41,548 bases of DNA, taken from NCBI GenBank assembly GCA_031459235.1, contig JAVKIY010000022.1, positions 1-41,548 of the forward strand, in the 5' to 3' direction. The translations under genes and the position numbers were made by a program. The DNA is from Fervidifonticultor_A tertius. GTDB taxonomy: Bacteria > Sysuimicrobiota > Sysuimicrobiia > Sysuimicrobiales > Humicultoraceae. Below are positions 29,881 to 39,057 of the stretch, piece after piece; the first letter of the stretch is position 1; every line of letters begins with the position of its first letter. The notes below the pieces were generated by a model. It searched no databases. It saw nothing but the letters and a program-made list of their open reading frames with translations, and had not been told where the DNA came from.

Positions 29881-32800
29881 CTACGGCGCGTGGGCGACGT
29901 ACACCTTGTTGCCGCCGGACCGTTTGGCGTTGTACTGGGCCCGGTCCACGGCCTCGACGAGCTGGTCCACGGTGGTGCCGTCCTGCGGGTAGGCGGCGAC
30001 ACCGACGCTGAGCGTGACCGTCGTGATGATCTCGCCGCCGAGCACGAGCGGGTACGCCTCGACCGCGCGCCGGAGCCGCTCGGCGGTCTCCTGGGCCGCG
30101 GCCTTGCCGGCGCCGGGCAGGACGACCATAAACTCGTCCCCGCCGTAGCGAGCCACCACGTCGGAGGGGCGGCTGCCGCGCCGCAGCAGCGCGGCCACGG
30201 TGCGCAGCGCCTCGTCCCCGCTCTGGTGGCCGTAGGTATCGTTGTAGCGCTTGAAGTGGTCGATCTCGAGCATGATGAGCCCTACGGGCTGCGCATCGCG
30301 GCGCGCGCGCTCCAGCACGCGGCCGAGCGACTCGTGCAGGTAGCGGTGGTTGTAGAGCTCGGTCAGCCCGTCGGTGATCGCCAGGCGCTGCGCCTGCTCG
30401 TACAGCCGCGCGTTCTGGATGGCGACCACCGCGTAGGACGCCAGGGTGGTCAGCAGGCGCAGGTCGCGCGTCCCGAACGCACCCGGGCGCGCGCTCTCGA
30501 CGTTGAAGACGCCGTGCACCTTGCCCTCGGCAATGAGCGGCACGGCCAGCTCAGATTGCGTGCGTTCGTCGAAGCGATGGTAGCGCGGGTCGGCGCGGAC
30601 GTCGTCCACCACCGCGGGCGTGCCCGAGCGCGCGACCCAGCCGGTGACGCCGACCCCGGCAGGCAGCCGCGTCCCCACCGGCACCGCGTGCTCGCCGTAG
30701 GACGCTTCCACGGTCAGGTCGCCGCTCTCCGCGTCCACCATGAGCACCGTGCCATGATCGTAGCCGAAGGCGCGGCAGGTCACCGTGACCAGGCTGTCGA
30801 GCACGGTGCGCAGGTCGAGCGTGCCGCTGACCGCGCGCGCGGCCTCGTAGAGCACCTGGAGCTCGTCGTGCGCGCGGCGCTGCTCCTCGTAGACCGCCGC
30901 GTTGCGAACCGCGATGTTGAGCTGCCCGCCGAACGCCACGAGCAGCGTGAACGCCGCCTGGGTCACGGGCCGCGCGGCGACCCCCTCGGCCACGAGCAGC
31001 CCGGTGACCGCGCCATCCTGGAGGATGGGCACCACGGCGAGGCTCGTGACGTCGTAGTTGACCGAGATGTGGTCCGGATCCTCGCGGACGTTGGGGACGA
31101 GCTCGGAGCGGCCCGTGCGCATCACGCGACCGGTCACGCCGAGCGTGAGCGGCAGCTCGACGGGCGCGTCCGGCGCTCCGGCCTGCGCCACCAGGCGCAG
31201 CACCTGGCCCCCGAGACGGTAGATGCTCACGCGGGGGATGCCCGCGGCCGCGACCATCTCGGCCGCAACGGTCTTGAAGAGCTCGCCCAGGTCGAGCGAC
31301 GTGCTCGCGGCGCCCACGAGTCGGCTGAGCAACGACACCTCGGTCAGGCGGGTCTCGCGGTCACCCAGGATGGCCGCGTAGCGCACCGCCGCGGCGACCT
31401 GATCCACGAAGACCTCGGCGAGCGCGAGCGTCGAGGCCATCGCAGCCCGCGGCTCGCGCGAGCAGACCGCGAACGCGCCGATGACCGTGCCCTGCGCGCG
31501 CATGGGAAAGAAGGCTGCCGAGCGCAGGCCGTCCCGCCGCGCCGCGTCGCGCAGCGGCGCCAGCCGGCCGTCGGTTGCGAAGTCGCCGTCGATGGGATGC
31601 GCCGCCGCGAGCACGGTGCGGCCGACCCCGGCGGGCAGCTGCTCGCGTACGGTCTCGACGAACTCGTCCGAGAGCCCGTGCGCCAGGAGCTGTGGCGGTC
31701 CGCTGCCGTCCCACACGACGAGCAGGCACCGCTCGACCCCCAGGATGTCGCGTGCGCCCTGCGCGATAGCCGCGAACAGCGCGGGCATGTCGGCGATACC
31801 GCCGAGCCGACGCGCAAACCGCGCCACGGCCTCGAGCTGGCGCATCCGCTCCTCCATCGCCGCGTGCTGCCGGGCCGCCTCGATCACGACCGCACCCTGC
31901 CCGGCGATCGCCTCGATGGTGGCGACCTCGGCGGCGGTGATGTGGCGCGGCTCGGCGAAGACGACCGTGAGCGCGCCGATCGCGGCGGCCCCGCGCCGCA
32001 GCGGCGTCACCACCGCGGTGCGCGCGTCGGCGAGCCCGCGGAGCGCGGGACACGGGCTGCCGGCGAGCGCGGCCTCGTCGCAGACGATGGTCCGGCGCTC
32101 GCGGATCGCGCGCACCGCCTCGGCCAGGTCGGTCGCCTCGGGCGCCAGTCTGGCGCGGAGCGAGACGTAGCCGGCGGGGTCGGCGCCCCAGACCGCCTTG
32201 CCCGCGATCTCGCGACCCGACGCGTCGGCCAGCGCCAGGAACGCGTAGCGCGCACCGGTCATCTCGGTGGCGCGGGCCGTGAGGTTACGGCAGGCTTCCT
32301 CAGGATCGAGCGTGGCCGCGGCCAGGAGCCCGGCGTGCTGGATCGCCGCCAGGCGCTCGGCCTGCTCGCGCGTCTGCTCCGCGAGCCCGGCGGCCTGCAC
32401 GGCCAGTCCCAGCCCGTCCGCAACCGCCTGGAGCAGCCGCTCGTGGCGGGCGGTGAACGCGAACCGCACCGGGCGCGCGACCACCACCGCGCCCCAGACG
32501 TCGCGGCCAGCGGCCACCGGCGCGGCCGCGAGCGAGCGGACCGCGCGCGGCCCGAACAGCAGCGCCATCCGCGGACTGTGCCGGGGGTCGCGCTCGTACT
32601 CGCCCACGCGGAGCGCTTGCCCGGTGCGCATGACGTGCGCGGTGATGCCGTCGGGCTCCAGGGCCCGACCGAGCTCCGGGCCCCCCGGACCGCGGTAGTA
32701 GACCGCGCGCGCCGACGCCTGGCCCGGCGGACGCAGGAACACCGCGATGATCTCCGCGGGCACCAGCCGGCTCAGCGCGTCCACGGCGGCCTGGGCCGCG

Positions 32801-33585
32801 TCCTCAGCCGAGGGGGTGCGTCCCAACTCCGCGAGCCCGGCCTGCAGCGCCGCCACCTCCGCCTGGGCCTGGCGCTGCCCCTCGGCTAGCAACGCGACCC
32901 CGCCCAGGAGCGCCGCTGGCGCAACGATGAGAAGGGCCGACGGAGGCGCCGCGTGGGTGCCGACGAGCACGATGGTCGCGCCCGCCGCCAATAGCGCCGA
33001 TGCCGCGACACCGCCGGCGACCACGACCCCACCGGTCCCGCCGACGGGTGCCGGGCGCCGGCCCAGGGTCGCCCGGGCGCTGCCAAGCACCGCGGAGGTG
33101 GCACCGAACGCCACGGCCGCCATCAGGGTGCCGAACAGGTAGTCGGCCTCGAGGCGGCCGAGATAGAGCGGGGCTACCACCGAGGGAACGTCGAAATACG
33201 CCAGGTACGCCGCACCCGCCGCGGCCAGCGTGGCCAGCACCGCCTGCGAGCCGCCGAACACGACATCCGCGGGCGGCCGGCGGCGCGCCAGGCCCTGGCC
33301 GGCCAGCCAGCCGACCGCCATGGCGAGCGCGGCGGCCGGGGCCCCCATCAGCGTGAGGCCCGCGCCGGCAACCGCCGGACCGAGTGTCTGATCGCCGTCG
33401 TGGGGCCCGGGCAGGAAGACCGCGTGGGCGAGCGCGGACGCGCCGCAGAGCAGGAGGACGAGCGACGATCGGGACCAGTCGATGACGGTGACCACCGCGG
33501 CCAGGCTACCCGTGCCGGCGAGCGAGACGGCCAGAACGAGAGCCGCGCCGCCGTCGGTGAACCAGTCCCAGAGCCTGCGCCTCAC
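29881..33585 (-). CDS. Membrane-anchored five-GAF diguanylate cyclase
   Basis: A 1234-residue protein. Residues 1-240 hold about eight hydrophobic helices; then come five successive GAF-type sensor domains (about 245-400, 410-575, 580-735, 740-895 and 900-1055) linked by heptad-rich helices. A C-terminal GGDEF domain has YGGDEF at 1147-1152 and an I-site RPSD at 1139-1142, so it should make cyclic di-GMP and be product-inhibited. The ITDGLTELYNHRYLHE start of the GGDEF domain is canonical. No EAL domain. The GTG at 33585 overlaps the DUF951 stop (GTGA). The GAF ligands are unknown, and the domain boundaries are judged by repeated pattern, not alignment. Confidence 0.92.
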   Translation of the reverse strand: MRRRLWDWFTDGGAALVLAVSLAGTGSLAAVVTVIDWSRSSLVLLLCGASALAHAVFLPGPHDGDQTLGPAVAGAGLTLMGAPAAALAMAVGWLAGQGLARRRPPADVVFGGSQAVLATLAAAGAAYLAYFDVPSVVAPLYLGRLEADYLFGTLMAAVAFGATSAVLGSARATLGRRPAPVGGTGGVVVAGGVAASALLAAGATIVLVGTHAAPPSALLIVAPAALLGGVALLAEGQRQAQAEVAALQAGLAELGRTPSAEDAAQAAVDALSRLVPAEIIAVFLRPPGQASARAVYYRGPGGPELGRALEPDGITAHVMRTGQALRVGEYERDPRHSPRMALLFGPRAVRSLAAAPVAAGRDVWGAVVVARPVRFAFTARHERLLQAVADGLGLAVQAAGLAEQTREQAERLAAIQHAGLLAAATLDPEEACRNLTARATEMTGARYAFLALADASGREIAGKAVWGADPAGYVSLRARLAPEATDLAEAVRAIRERRTIVCDEAALAGSPCPALRGLADARTAVVTPLRRGAAAIGALTVVFAEPRHITAAEVATIEAIAGQGAVVIEAARQHAAMEERMRQLEAVARFARRLGGIADMPALFAAIAQGARDILGVERCLLVVWDGSGPPQLLAHGLSDEFVETVREQLPAGVGRTVLAAAHPIDGDFATDGRLAPLRDAARRDGLRSAAFFPMRAQGTVIGAFAVCSREPRAAMASTLALAEVFVDQVAAAVRYAAILGDRETRLTEVSLLSRLVGAASTSLDLGELFKTVAAEMVAAAGIPRVSIYRLGGQVLRLVAQAGAPDAPVELPLTLGVTGRVMRTGRSELVPNVREDPDHISVNYDVTSLAVVPILQDGAVTGLLVAEGVAARPVTQAAFTLLVAFGGQLNIAVRNAAVYEEQRRAHDELQVLYEAARAVSGTLDLRTVLDSLVTVTCRAFGYDHGTVLMVDAESGDLTVEASYGEHAVPVGTRLPAGVGVTGWVARSGTPAVVDDVRADPRYHRFDERTQSELAVPLIAEGKVHGVFNVESARPGAFGTRDLRLLTTLASYAVVAIQNARLYEQAQRLAITDGLTELYNHRYLHESLGRVLERARRDAQPVGLIMLEIDHFKRYNDTYGHQSGDEALRTVAALLRRGSRPSDVVARYGGDEFMVVLPGAGKAAAQETAERLRRAVEAYPLVLGGEIITTVTLSVGVAAYPQDGTTVDQLVEAVDRAQYNAKRSGGNKVYVAHAP

Positions 33586-33821
33586 CCGGGTCCCTCGCGC
33601 TCCCCGCCGGCGGGCACGGCGTCAGCTCCCTCCCCGCGCTTGATGAAGGCGCGCACGCGCCGCTCGAACTTCACCCGGGGCATCAGCACGCGCCTTCCGC
33701 ACTTCAGGCAGCGGATCCCGATGTCCGCGCCCAGGCGCACGACTTCCCACTGATCGCTCCCGCAGGGATGGGTCTTGCGCATGCGGACGACATCCCCCAG
33801 GTAGACCTTCAGCACCGGCAC
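33582..33821 (-). CDS. DUF951 family protein
   Basis: A 79-residue protein of the DUF951 (YyzM-like) family. The N-terminus is VYLGDVVRMRKTHPCGSDQW and the middle is GADIGIRCLKCGRRVLMPR. Three cysteines (20, 38, 41) plus His18 could bind zinc; the family is a small SH3-like or KOW-like RNA-binding-type fold by appearance, function unknown. It commonly precedes ychF in Firmicutes. GTG at 33821 is used; AGGAGG lies ten bases upstream, so the GTG two codons later is also possible. Its TGA overlaps the diguanylate cyclase start. Confidence 0.85.
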   Translation of the reverse strand: MPVLKVYLGDVVRMRKTHPCGSDQWEVVRLGADIGIRCLKCGRRVLMPRVKFERRVRAFIKRGEGADAVPAGGEREGPG

Positions 33822-33889
33822 GGTGCCAAAGCCTCCTGTCCGGCAGGCCGGGTCTGTCGTTCTCCCATCTCTAATACCCAGCTTCGGCG

Positions 33890-35398
33890 CTAGCGAGTCG
33901 GGATGAGCGCGTCGATGGGCGCGAAGTCGTCCGTCAGGACCGGCACGTCGCCGGTGCGGATCGGGGTCTGGTAGAGGTCGGCCGCGGCGGCGGTGAAGCG
34001 ATCCACGGTCACGACCCCGCGGGCGACGAGCTCCCGCGCTCGGCGCCGAATCTCCTCGGCGGACAGGGCGGGCTCGTCCGTGGCGATCACGATAATGTTG
34101 CGCAGCGACGCCGCCGACCCGTACTGGCCGAAGTCCACCGGGAAGACGTAGACGGTCCGAAAGACCTCACGGATGGTCTTGTAGATCGCGCGAAACAGCC
34201 GGCTGTCGGGCCCGTCGAGGGCGCCGATGACGTTGGACGCGACGAGCCCGCCCGGCGCCAGGCGGGCCTTCGCGAGCCGGAAGAACTCGCGCGTCGCCAG
34301 GTGGAAGGGGATGGTGTCGATCAGGTAGGCGTCGGTGAGAATGATGTCGTGCGCGCCCTCGGCCAGACGCAGGTGGAGCCGGCCGTCGCGGGCGGCGATG
34401 CGGAGCCGGTCGCCCGGCTGGACGCGGAAGTAGCGTCGCGCGGCCGCGACGACCTCCGGGTCGATCTCGGCGACGTCCATGCGCACCGTCGGGTAGTCGG
34501 CGACGTAGCGCTCGGGCACGGTGCCGCCGCCCAGCCCGATGAGCAGGGCCTGGCGCGGGGTCGGAATGAAGACGAGCGGGAGATGCATGTAATCCGCGTA
34601 CGCGAAGACCGTGCGCCGCGGTCGCTCGAGGTCCAGCGCGCTCTGCCAGTAGTTGTCGAGCTTGAGGTAGCGCACGGTACCCTCGTCGGTGACCGTGATG
34701 CGGTGGTAGACGGTGTCACGCGCGAAGACGAGCGAGGGCGGTGCGATCGGCTGCGCGCGCGAGACCCCAGCGGCCAGCAGCACCGCCAGCGCCGCGCCCG
34801 TCACCGCCGCGAGCTGCCGGCGCGCGACAAGCCAGCCGAGCACGGCCATCGCCATGAGCGCGAAGCCCAGCACCTGGATGATCGCGCGCACGCCCATGTA
34901 GTTGATCAGCACGAACGACGCGGCCAGCGTGCCCACGATCGACCCGACGGTGCTGATGGCGTAGAGGGTGCCCGCGGTCTGACCCATCGTACCGACCGCC
35001 CGCGCCCGGAGGCGCACGGCGAACGGCGAGACCATGCCCATGACGACGCTGGGGAGCGCGAACAGCACGACCGCGCCGATGAGCGGATTGAGCTGCGGCC
35101 CGTAGTCCGCGCGCGCGATGGCCTCCAGCACCGGGCCGGCGATCAGGGGGATCGGCACGGTGAGCAGCCCGGCCAGGAAGACGATCCCGGAGAAGACGCC
35201 CGGGGACGGCACGCGGTCGGCGAAGCGGCCGCCCACCGCGTAGCCGACGGACAGCGCGGCCAGGAAGACCCCGATCAGGCTGCCCCAGACGTAGATCGAG
35301 TTCCCGAAGTAGGGGGCGAGCACCCGGCTGGCAATGATCTCCAGCGCGAGCAGCACCCCCCCGCTGACGAACACGATGATCTCGAGGATCGCCCTCAC
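33890..35398 (-). CDS. Membrane-fused spermidine-synthase-like protein
   Basis: A 502-residue fusion. About eight membrane helices (residues 1-210) begin with VSGGVLLALEIIASRVLAPY and include the MFS-like YAVGGRFADR turn. A C-terminal Rossmann domain of the polyamine synthase fold (about 225-500) has LIGLGGGTVPERYV and VAEIDPEVVAAARRYF, the nucleotide/decarboxylated-SAM-binding region. The typical polyamine catalytic Asp region is seen as LTDAYLIDTIPFHL. Such fusions are widespread and their reaction is not established; they may modify lipids or small amines at the membrane. GTG at 35398 sits inside GGGAGGTGA, which leaves the ribosome site unusually close, so the start is uncertain by a few codons. 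Confidence 0.88.
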   Translation of the reverse strand: MRAILEIIVFVSGGVLLALEIIASRVLAPYFGNSIYVWGSLIGVFLAALSVGYAVGGRFADRVPSPGVFSGIVFLAGLLTVPIPLIAGPVLEAIARADYGPQLNPLIGAVVLFALPSVVMGMVSPFAVRLRARAVGTMGQTAGTLYAISTVGSIVGTLAASFVLINYMGVRAIIQVLGFALMAMAVLGWLVARRQLAAVTGAALAVLLAAGVSRAQPIAPPSLVFARDTVYHRITVTDEGTVRYLKLDNYWQSALDLERPRRTVFAYADYMHLPLVFIPTPRQALLIGLGGGTVPERYVADYPTVRMDVAEIDPEVVAAARRYFRVQPGDRLRIAARDGRLHLRLAEGAHDIILTDAYLIDTIPFHLATREFFRLAKARLAPGGLVASNVIGALDGPDSRLFRAIYKTIREVFRTVYVFPVDFGQYGSAASLRNIIVIATDEPALSAEEIRRRARELVARGVVTVDRFTAAAADLYQTPIRTGDVPVLTDDFAPIDALIPTR

Positions 35399-35419
35399 CT
35401 CCCACGCACGCGTGGCCTC

Positions 35420-35425
35420 ATTATA
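35420..35425 (-). promoter_or_regulatory. -10 element (TATAAT) before the spermidine-synthase-like gene
   Basis: A perfect TATAAT on the minus strand about 22 bases before the GTG at 35398. A 5-bp hairpin CCACG-CGTG-CGTGG (35402-35415) lies between the two. No good -35 is seen, so this may be an extended or activator-dependent promoter. Confidence 0.45.
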
Positions 35426-35490
35426 GCGTGCGGGTACGGGCGGCGCCCCGCGGCCGGAAAGAACGCGCGGTCCCAGGCGAGCGGAAAGCC

Positions 35491-36393
35491 CTACGCCGGC
35501 GGGACGACCAGCGCCGAGCGCGCCACGTCCTCGTAACGAATCGCGGCGACGTCGAACGCCTCGAGGTTCTCGGTCAGGCGCCGGAAGGTGACCTCGAACG
35601 AGGGCAGGGTCTTGCGGGCGCGCGTGAGCGGCGTGGCGCGCGCCAGGACGAAGTTCTTCACGTAGGGGTGGCGGATGCCGCGCTTGCGCAGGCGCGCCAC
35701 GACCTCCGTCAGGGCCTCGTCCGCCCCGCGCACCAGCGCCGCGCGGGCCTCGCGCTCCTCGAGGCCCCTGGGCAAGGTGAGCTTGAGGAATCTGTCCACG
35801 CGCCGCAGGATCGGCGCGAACGCGCCGCCCGCAAACCGCTTGTTCTCCTCGTAGAGCAGCCCCAGCGTGATGAAGTGCGCGCTCTCGAACTGGAAGGCGT
35901 AGTCATCCTCGGTGGACCGCGGCTCCTCGGCGGCCAGCGCGCGGTACATGCGGATAACCTCGAGCGCCTTCTCCTTCAGGTTATGCGCCTTCTCGGTGTT
36001 CAGCGCCAGGATCTGGAAGGCGACCTCGGGCTCCGGGATGGCGATGGCGGGCACCATCTTCGCCCGCAGCCTGGCGAGCGCGGTCAGCCGGTGCCGGCCG
36101 TTGGGCGTCCAGTAGACGCCCGGCCGCGGCGAGGTCACGACGACCGGGTCCACGAAACGGTCGAGCTTGCGAATGACCTCTTGCAGCCGCTTCGCGTGCG
36201 TGGGCGAGAGGTCGCGCTGGAAGGGCGTGGGCTCGACCCGATCAATCGGCAACAGGCAGAAGAGCTGCCAGTGATCGCCGACCGGGTCCTGGAAGAGGCC
36301 GAGCACGCGGCCGCCGTCGCGCTCGATCTGCTCCGCGAGCGCCCGGGCCGCCCGCGAGGGCTCGCGGTCCGGGTACGTGGCCCAGGCGCCCAC
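35491..36393 (-). CDS. ParB-like (ParB/Srx N-terminal domain) protein
   Basis: A 300-residue protein with a ParB-type N-terminal domain at about 45-120: LLPIDRVEPTPFQRDLSPTH, then VDPVVVTS and the GRHR-type motif NGRHRLTALARL, which in ParB/Srx proteins forms a nucleotide-binding site. The rest is mostly helical, with no clear ParB helix-turn-helix or dimerisation domain that I can name. It is thus not a standard chromosome-partition ParB. GTG at 36393 begins eight bases after the clpB stop, so it is read with the chaperone operon, an unusual setting. No strong ribosome site is seen. A DNA-binding regulator or CTPase role is possible. Confidence 0.72.
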   Translation of the reverse strand: MGAWATYPDREPSRAARALAEQIERDGGRVLGLFQDPVGDHWQLFCLLPIDRVEPTPFQRDLSPTHAKRLQEVIRKLDRFVDPVVVTSPRPGVYWTPNGRHRLTALARLRAKMVPAIAIPEPEVAFQILALNTEKAHNLKEKALEVIRMYRALAAEEPRSTEDDYAFQFESAHFITLGLLYEENKRFAGGAFAPILRRVDRFLKLTLPRGLEEREARAALVRGADEALTEVVARLRKRGIRHPYVKNFVLARATPLTRARKTLPSFEVTFRRLTENLEAFDVAAIRYEDVARSALVVPPA

Positions 36394-36401
36394 GCCGCGG
36401 T

Positions 36402-39029
36402 CTACGGAGCGACCCCGGCCGGCGCGCGCGTGGCGAAGACCAGCCGCTCGCCCTGGTAGTCCACGACCACGGTGTCGCCCGCGCGCACCTCGCCCGCCAG
36501 CACCTTGCGCGCGACAGTGTTCTCGATCTCCCGCTGGATCAGCCGGCGCAATGGTCGGGCGCCGAAGTCGGGGTTGTAGCCCTCCCTCGCCAGGTACTGC
36601 TTGGCGGCATCCGTGACCTCGAGCCCCACGCCCTGGCCCGCCAGCCGGGCCGCCAGGTTCGCGACCTGCAGCCCCACGATCTCGACGAGCTGCTCCTCGG
36701 ACAGCGGCCGGAAGACGATGATCTCGTCGATGCGGTTGAGGAACTCCGGGCGCAGCGCCTTGCGCAGGTCGCCCAGGACCAGCACCCGCGCCATCTCGAA
36801 CGCGGCCGGGTCGCGCGGGTCCAGCCCCTGCAGGTGCCGGCTCCCCAGGTTGCTGGTCATGATGATGACGGTGTTCTTGAAATCCACGGTTCGGCCGTGG
36901 CCATCGGTGAGGCGCCCGTCGTCCATGATCTGCAGCAGCAGATTGAAGACGTCCATGTGCGCCTTCTCGATCTCGTCGAAGAGGACGACACGGTAGGGCC
37001 GCCGGCGGATTGCCTCGGTGAGCTGGCCGCCCTCGTCGTACCCCACGTAGCCGGGCGGCGCGCCCACCAGCCGGCTGACGGTGTGCCGCTCCTGATACTC
37101 CGACATGTCGAGCCGGACCAAGGCGTCCTCGTCGTCGAAGAGCTGGCCGGCGAGCGCGCGGGCGAGTTCGGTCTTGCCGACGCCGGTGGGGCCCAGGAAC
37201 AGGAACGAGCCGATGGGGCGGCGGGGGTCCTTGAGCCCGGCCCGCGCCCGCCGGATGGCGTCGGCCACGGCGGTGACGGCTTCGTCCTGGCCGATGACGC
37301 GCTCGTGGAGCCGGTCCTCCAGGTGCAGCAGCTTCGCCATCTCGCCCTCGAGCAGGCGGGAGACGGGGATACCGGTCCAGCGCGCGACGACCTCGGCGAC
37401 CTCGTCGGCGGTGACCTCCTCGTTGAGCAGGCGGCCGTCCTCCTGCACCGCGCGCAGGCGTTCCTCCGCCGCCTTGAGCTGCTTCTCGAGATCGGGGATC
37501 GTCCCGTACCGGAGCCGCGCCGCCGCCTCCAGGTCGGCGCGGCGCTCGGCGTCTTCGATGCCGTGGCGCGCTTCCTCGATCTTCTGCTTGATCTCGCGGA
37601 TGGCCGTGATCGCGGCCTTCTCCTGCTCCCACCGCGCGCGCAGCGCGCCGGACTGCTCGCGCAGCGTCGCGAGCTCTTCCTCCAGCCGCGCCAGGCGATC
37701 GCGGCTGGCGGGGTCGGTCTCGCGCCGCAGCGCCTCGCGCTCGATCTCGAGCTGCATGATCCGCCGGTCCACCTCGTCGAGCTCGGCGGGCTTGCTGTCG
37801 ATCTCCATGCGCAGCCGGCTGGCGGCCTCGTCGATCAGGTCGATCGCCTTGTCCGGCAGGAAGCGCGCGCTGATGTAGCGGTCCGACAGCGTGGCCGCGG
37901 CGATGACCGCCGAGTCGGCTATACGCACGCCGTGGTGCACCTCGTAGCGCTCCTTGAGCCCGCGCAGGATGCTGATCGTGTCCGCCACCGACGGCTCGCC
38001 GACGAGCACCGGTTGGAAGCGCCGCTCCAGCGCCGCGTCCTTCTCGATGTGCTTGCGGTACTCGTCGAGCGTGGTCGCGCCGATCGCGTGAAGCTCGCCG
38101 CGGGCGAGCATCGGCTTGAGCAGGTTGGCGGCGTCGATCGCGCCCTCGGCCGCGCCGGCGCCGACCACCGTGTGGAGCTCGTCGATGAACAGGATGATCT
38201 GCCCCTCGGAGGCCGCGATCTCCCGCAGCACGGCCTTGAGCCGGTCCTCGAACTCGCCGCGGTACTTCGTCCCGGCCACGAGCGCCCCCATGTCGAGCTG
38301 CACCACGCGGCGGTGCTTGAGCCCCTCGGGCACGTCGCCCTTGACGATGCGCTGCGCCAGGCCCTCGACGATGGCGGTCTTACCCACACCGGGATCGCCG
38401 ATGAGGACCGGGTTGTTCTTGGTGCGCCGCGAGAGGACCTGGATCACACGGCGGATCTCCTCGTCGCGGCCGATGACCGGGTCGAGCTTGCCCGCGGCCG
38501 CGAGCTGCGTGAGGTCGCGTCCATACTTCTCGAGCACCTGGTACTTGGTCTCGGGCGTCGGGTCGGTCACCCGCTGCCGGCCGCGGATCTCCTCGAGCGC
38601 ACCGTAGACGCGCTCGACCGTGGCGCCGAGGTCGGCCAGCTCGCGGCCGGCTTCGCCGTCGCGGGCGGCGAGCAACCCGAGCAGCAGGTGCTCGGTGCTG
38701 ATGTACTCGTCCTTGAGGCGGTCGGCCTCGCGCTGCGCGGCCTCGAGCGTGCGGGCCAGGCGCGGCGACAGCGCGATGCCACCCGTCGGCGGCGCGCCCT
38801 CCACGCGCGGGCGGCGCGCCAGTGCCGCCTCCAGGCGCGTGCGCAGCACGCGCACATCCACCCCCAGCCGCGCCAGCAACGGCGGGATGAGCCCGTCGGG
38901 CTGCTCGATCAGCGCGAGCAGCAGGTGCTCGGGATCGGGCGCCTGGTGGCCGCGCGCGGTCGCCGCCTGCTGGGCAGCCAGCAGCGCCTCCTGGGCCTTC
39001 TCGGTGAACCGGTCGAATCGCATCGCCAT
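36402..39029 (-). CDS. clpB: ATP-dependent chaperone ClpB
   Basis: 875 residues, normal for ClpB. The N-terminal Clp-N domain starts with RFDRFTEKAQEALLAAQ. AAA+ domain 1 has Walker A GDPGVGKT (211-218). A coiled-coil middle domain (about 415-535) is rich in Glu/Arg/Leu heptads, and AAA+ domain 2 has Walker A GPTGVGKT (613-620). ClpB pulls apart aggregated proteins together with DnaK, DnaJ and GrpE. ATG at 39029 is used; the ATG two codons later is an alternative. It follows dnaJ by 28 bases, and no HspR or DafA gene lies between as in actinobacteria or Thermus. Confidence 0.98.
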   Translation of the reverse strand: MAMRFDRFTEKAQEALLAAQQAATARGHQAPDPEHLLLALIEQPDGLIPPLLARLGVDVRVLRTRLEAALARRPRVEGAPPTGGIALSPRLARTLEAAQREADRLKDEYISTEHLLLGLLAARDGEAGRELADLGATVERVYGALEEIRGRQRVTDPTPETKYQVLEKYGRDLTQLAAAGKLDPVIGRDEEIRRVIQVLSRRTKNNPVLIGDPGVGKTAIVEGLAQRIVKGDVPEGLKHRRVVQLDMGALVAGTKYRGEFEDRLKAVLREIAASEGQIILFIDELHTVVGAGAAEGAIDAANLLKPMLARGELHAIGATTLDEYRKHIEKDAALERRFQPVLVGEPSVADTISILRGLKERYEVHHGVRIADSAVIAAATLSDRYISARFLPDKAIDLIDEAASRLRMEIDSKPAELDEVDRRIMQLEIEREALRRETDPASRDRLARLEEELATLREQSGALRARWEQEKAAITAIREIKQKIEEARHGIEDAERRADLEAAARLRYGTIPDLEKQLKAAEERLRAVQEDGRLLNEEVTADEVAEVVARWTGIPVSRLLEGEMAKLLHLEDRLHERVIGQDEAVTAVADAIRRARAGLKDPRRPIGSFLFLGPTGVGKTELARALAGQLFDDEDALVRLDMSEYQERHTVSRLVGAPPGYVGYDEGGQLTEAIRRRPYRVVLFDEIEKAHMDVFNLLLQIMDDGRLTDGHGRTVDFKNTVIIMTSNLGSRHLQGLDPRDPAAFEMARVLVLGDLRKALRPEFLNRIDEIIVFRPLSEEQLVEIVGLQVANLAARLAGQGVGLEVTDAAKQYLAREGYNPDFGARPLRRLIQREIENTVARKVLAGEVRAGDTVVVDYQGERLVFATRAPAGVAP

Positions 39030-39057
39030 CTCGGCTGTTACACTCCCATCGGTTGGT

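Noticed and set aside
29179..32889. Very long open frame (over 1200 codons) on the plus strand
   Set aside because: It lies opposite the YchF and GAF-GGDEF genes and its translation is Arg/Gly/His-rich without any fold. High GC leaves antisense frames open by chance.
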